From Lachnospiraceae bacterium (GTDB taxonomy: Bacteria; Bacillota; Clostridia; Lachnospirales; Lachnospiraceae): a stretch of 43,669 nucleotides of DNA. A program made the translations under genes and the position numbers. The stretch spans positions 1-43,669 of the forward strand of contig JAJQIL010000061.1 of assembly GCA_021199235.1 (NCBI GenBank), in the 5' to 3' direction. Of this stretch, positions 40,967 to 43,669 are shown piece after piece; within the stretch, counting starts at the first letter, position 1; each line of letters starts with the position of its first letter. Below the pieces are notes generated by a model. That model saw only the letters and a list, made by a program, of their open reading frames with translations, was not told the DNA's origin and did no database searches.

Positions 40967-41749
40967 ATGATTGAGAAAGTAAATCCGGGCCATCCGGATA
41001 AATGTGCGGACAGGATTGCCGGAGCGATAGTTGACCTGGCATACGCTTCTGAGGAGAATCCGAAGATTGCTGTTGAGGTGTTGATTGGGCATGGCAAATG
41101 TCACGTCATCATCGAGACCACAGCGGATTTAAATGAACTGGAGGTACAGGAGGCAGTTCACAGGATTGCCGGTCCGGTAGTGCCTGACATTGTGATAGTG
41201 GCGCAGGATAAGCTGCTCGCTGATAACCAGGCGGATGAAATCCGCTGTGGCGACAATGGGATTTTTAAAGGCACACCTCTGACGGATGAACAGAGGCAGC
41301 TCTCTGAAATAGCCCATGCCATCTATGAAAAGTACACTTCTGACGGAAAGTACATCTTAGACGGTGACCGTCTGATTATTTGTCAGAGTAATGCTCCGAC
41401 AGATGAGCTGCGAAGTGTGTATCCAGATGCGGAAATCAATCCTCTCGGAGACTGGAGCGGCGGCACGGATGTTGATACAGGTGCTACCAACAGGAAGATT
41501 GGTTCTGATATGGCCGACTCCGTTACCGGCGGCGGTCTGCATGGCAAGGATTTATCTAAGGCAGATGTGTCTGTAAATATTTATGCATTCCTGAAGGCGC
41601 AGGAAACAGGAGAGGAACAGAAGCTTTGCTGTGCCATCGGCGACACGGAGATTGATGGAGTGCCTTACTCTGAGATTGTGGAGCAGGCAAGGAAGTACAT
41701 CCAGTCTGTTGGCGGCTTTGAGAAATTAGCGGAATGGGGGCTGTTTTAA
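40967..41749 (+). CDS. metK: Compact S-adenosylmethionine synthetase (MetK-like)
   Basis: 260 residues, about two thirds of a normal MetK (roughly 390). The family's ATP-site motif GHPDKCADRIAGAIVD is at 8-23, matching GHPDK of MetK. CGDNGIFKGTPLTDE (94-108) matches the GDQG loop, and NRKIGSDMADSVTGGGLHGKDLSKADVSV matches the glycine-rich GGGAFSGKD segment. So the catalytic features are kept while connecting parts are shortened. It should make AdoMet from methionine and ATP. It ends one base before an AdoMet-using DNA methylase gene, suggesting a local AdoMet supply. Activity cannot be judged by eye. Confidence 0.82.
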   Translation: MIEKVNPGHPDKCADRIAGAIVDLAYASEENPKIAVEVLIGHGKCHVIIETTADLNELEVQEAVHRIAGPVVPDIVIVAQDKLLADNQADEIRCGDNGIFKGTPLTDEQRQLSEIAHAIYEKYTSDGKYILDGDRLIICQSNAPTDELRSVYPDAEINPLGDWSGGTDVDTGATNRKIGSDMADSVTGGGLHGKDLSKADVSVNIYAFLKAQETGEEQKLCCAIGDTEIDGVPYSEIVEQARKYIQSVGGFEKLAEWGLF

Positions 41750-41750
41750 A

Positions 41751-43010
41751 ATGAAAACTACATCTGAAATGCAGCTGGTGCCGGTCGAGAAGCTGGTGCA
41801 ATATGTAAATAATGCGAGGACACACTCGCCGGAGCAGATTACAAAGCTCCGCTCTTCTCTGCGTGAGTTTGGTTTTATCAATCCGGTCATCGTTGACAGG
41901 GATTATGGCGTGATAGCTGGACATGGGAGAATCGAGGCAGCAAAGGCCGAGGGGATCATCGAGGTTCCCTGTGTGTTTGCCGGCCATCTGACCGAGGCTC
42001 AGAAGAAAGCATATATCCTCGCTGACAACCGGATGGCGATGGACGCCGGTTGGGATGAAGAACTCCTTCGTATCGAGATTGAATCCCTGCAAGGCGAGGA
42101 CTTTGATATTGGTCTGACTGGCTTTGATGAGAAGGAACTGGCTGACCTGTTTTCCAATAGCTCTGACAGCGAGGTTGAGGATGATGATTTTGATTTATCA
42201 GAGGCGCTGGAAAAGGCAGCCTTTGTGGAAAAAGGCGATGTCTGGACAGTCGGACGTCACAGGCTGATGTGCGGCGATGCCACTTCTGCCGAGGATGTGT
42301 CAAAGCTGATGGATGGCAAGAAGGCAAACCTGATTGTGACGGACCCGCCGTATGGCGTATCATTCAAGTCTTCAGACGGTCTGACTATTCAGAACGACTC
42401 CATGAAGGGCGATGACTTCTACACATTTCTGTACAAGTCCTTCCAGAATATGGTCGCTCACATGGAAAACGGTGGTGCGGCTTACGTGTTCCATGCGGAT
42501 ACGGAAGGCTTAAACTTCCGCAAAGCATTTGTGGACGCAGGCTTTCATCTCGCTGGTGTGTGTATCTGGGTGAAGAATTCGTTGGTGCTGGGACGCTCTG
42601 ATTACCAGTGGCAGCACGAGCCAGTGCTTTACGGATTTTTACAGAACGGAAAGCATCCGTGGTACTCCGACAGAAAACAGACGACCATCTGGAATTACGA
42701 CAAGCCAAAGCGAAACGAGAACCATCCGACTTCCAAACCTCTCGATTTGCTGGGATACCCAATCAGCAACTCCACACAGGAGAATGCTATCGTTCTCGAC
42801 ACCTTCGGCGGCAGCGGCTCGATCATGATGGCCTGTGAGCAGTTAAACCGTATCTGTTATTCGATGGAACTGGATGAGAAGTATGCTTCTGTCATCCTGC
42901 GGAGATATGTGGAGATGACCGGTAACGCGGACGACGTTTCTGTAATCCGTGGTGGAGAGACAATTCCTTACTCGGCTCTCGTGAAGGATGTCGAGATGCC
43001 GGAAGGGTAA
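41751..43010 (+). CDS. ParB-like / DNA methyltransferase fusion
   Basis: 419 residues. The N-terminal 90 or so form a ParB-like nuclease/CTPase domain (VPVEKLVQYVNNARTHSPEQI...GVIAGHGRIEAAKAEG). The C-terminal part is a methyltransferase, with DPPYGV near 199-204 and DTFGGSGS near 348-355; the target motif order is of the beta class. An acidic linker (EVEDDDFDLSEALEKA) joins them. Phages use these to methylate their own DNA, which can protect them from host restriction, including systems like those in the left half. It follows metK by one base. Confidence 0.9.
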   Translation: MKTTSEMQLVPVEKLVQYVNNARTHSPEQITKLRSSLREFGFINPVIVDRDYGVIAGHGRIEAAKAEGIIEVPCVFAGHLTEAQKKAYILADNRMAMDAGWDEELLRIEIESLQGEDFDIGLTGFDEKELADLFSNSSDSEVEDDDFDLSEALEKAAFVEKGDVWTVGRHRLMCGDATSAEDVSKLMDGKKANLIVTDPPYGVSFKSSDGLTIQNDSMKGDDFYTFLYKSFQNMVAHMENGGAAYVFHADTEGLNFRKAFVDAGFHLAGVCIWVKNSLVLGRSDYQWQHEPVLYGFLQNGKHPWYSDRKQTTIWNYDKPKRNENHPTSKPLDLLGYPISNSTQENAIVLDTFGGSGSIMMACEQLNRICYSMELDEKYASVILRRYVEMTGNADDVSVIRGGETIPYSALVKDVEMPEG

Positions 43011-43123
43011 TTGTGACAAATCAGCCCCTACATTTTTGGTAGGTATTTTCTTCGATTCTGCTTGCTATCTGTGGGTTTTAGAGTGATTAATACACTACCA
43101 AAACAAAAGGAGGCCAAAGCCAT

Positions 43124-43669
43124 ATGAAGATTAACTACAACGTAACAGGAACCAGACGCAAGGAACTCGCTCGTGTGATTTCACAGATTACCGGAGCAAA
43201 GGCTGAGTACCAGTACATGCCGACCTGCGCATACGTCATCGACTTCTTCACTCTCAGCAAGGAAGGAATGCTGGAATTCAGTGACCGAAGCGACACCGAG
43301 ATTGTCGAGGAGGTGCTGGAAGGCATCGCTGCAGCCGGATTTGAATGCGAGGCTGCAGAAAATGCTGACGAGATTGATGAGGAAGAAACGATTCAGACCA
43401 GCGATGAAGCGGAAACTGAAACACCACAAGCTGACGAGCTGACCGAAGCCCTAGATGAGAACAAGGATGTGGAAGATGCTCCTGCTGAAGATACCTGCTC
43501 AGAAGCTCCTTGGCTTACGATTTCACTACCGCTCGACAAGGTTGATGCCGGAAAGCTGACAAGAATTCTGGAAGCCAAAGGCAACCTGATTAAGAAGGCT
43601 CTCGGTGTTGATGACCTTCCAATCGAAATCGGTGAGGATACCATTTCCTTCCCTTGGTTTCAGGAACTT
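43124..43669 (+). CDS. Phage 'virulence-related' family protein, 3' end cut by window edge
   Basis: The ATG at 43124 follows AAAGGAGG. The 182 residues visible begin MKINYNVTGTRRKELARVIS and include YVIDFFTLSKEGMLEFSDRSD, the pattern of the so-called virulence-related proteins in Firmicutes phages. The middle is a low-complexity acidic linker (about 85-127), and a second half with LTISLPLDKVDAGKLTRILEAKG follows. No catalytic residues can be pointed to; the function is unknown and the name gives no evidence for virulence. The 113-base gap before it holds an inverted repeat, TTTTGGTAG (43034-43042) with CTACCAAAA (43095-43103). Confidence 0.6.
   Translation, partial: MKINYNVTGTRRKELARVISQITGAKAEYQYMPTCAYVIDFFTLSKEGMLEFSDRSDTEIVEEVLEGIAAAGFECEAAENADEIDEEETIQTSDEAETETPQADELTEALDENKDVEDAPAEDTCSEAPWLTISLPLDKVDAGKLTRILEAKGNLIKKALGVDDLPIEIGEDTISFPWFQEL

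Noticed and set aside
1-43669. tRNA or rRNA genes
   Set aside because: No cloverleaf or rRNA segment was recognised on either strand, so no tRNA-linked attachment site can be proposed.

Overview
This 43.7-kb window comes from a low-to-moderate-GC Gram-positive bacterium, most likely a gut Clostridia/Lachnospiraceae-type Firmicute. The grounds are strong AGGAGG-type ribosome sites before nearly every gene, canonical sigma-A promoters, a LexA-like repressor with a Firmicutes-type SOS box, and phage families (Gp157, DUF669, DUF1492, P27 small terminase, ParB-methylase) typical of prophages in that group. No ribosomal, tRNA or core metabolic genes are present; essentially all of it is accessory DNA.

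Layout. (1) 1-2.4 kb, minus strand: early end of a phage-like module: a sigma-like HTH protein, a small protein and an SNF2-type phage helicase that runs off the left edge. (2) 2.7-12.3 kb, minus strand: a type I restriction-modification operon (HTH protein, hsdM, hsdS, hsdR) with two zinc-metalloprotease genes appended (YgjP-like, then ImmA/IrrE). A sigma-A promoter lies at one end and an intrinsic terminator at the other. (3) 12.4-14.4 kb, minus strand: a large serine recombinase with a small upstream partner and a downstream zinc-ribbon/HTH protein, followed by 850 bp of repeat-rich non-coding DNA. (4) 15.2-29.0 kb, minus strand: a compact seven-gene operon with a DISARM core (drmA, drmB, drmC plus a DrmD-like SNF2 helicase). 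It also carries a complete type III-like Mod/Res pair and a C5-cytosine methyltransferase. This combination of class 1-like and class 2-like parts is the most interesting system here. (5) 29.1-30.1 kb: a WYL-domain regulator just upstream of that operon, on the same strand. (6) 30.3-43.7 kb, plus strand: an orderly temperate-phage early-to-packaging region: LexA-like repressor, zinc ribbon, sigma-like protein, Gp157, AAA ATPase, DUF669, DEAD helicase, primase/RepA-like helicase, RusA, DUF4406, DUF1492, HNH, small terminase, compact MetK, ParB-methylase, and a protein cut by the right edge.

How they work together. The centre is a defence island stacking type I R-M, a type III-like pair and DISARM-like genes next to a site-specific recombinase and between two phage-like modules. 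Divergent promoters at 30.1-30.3 kb separate the WYL/DISARM side from the prophage side. The DISARM operon is visibly more AT-rich than the WYL gene and prophage, suggesting a different origin. Several non-coding stretches (2.34-2.72, 14.4-15.2, 31.3-31.55, 35.93-36.04, 38.05-38.2 and 39.73-39.84 kb) hold strong dyads or phased repeats that look like attenuators, attachment or replication sites, or small RNAs. All functional calls are by recognising motifs and gene order by eye; no database search was run.
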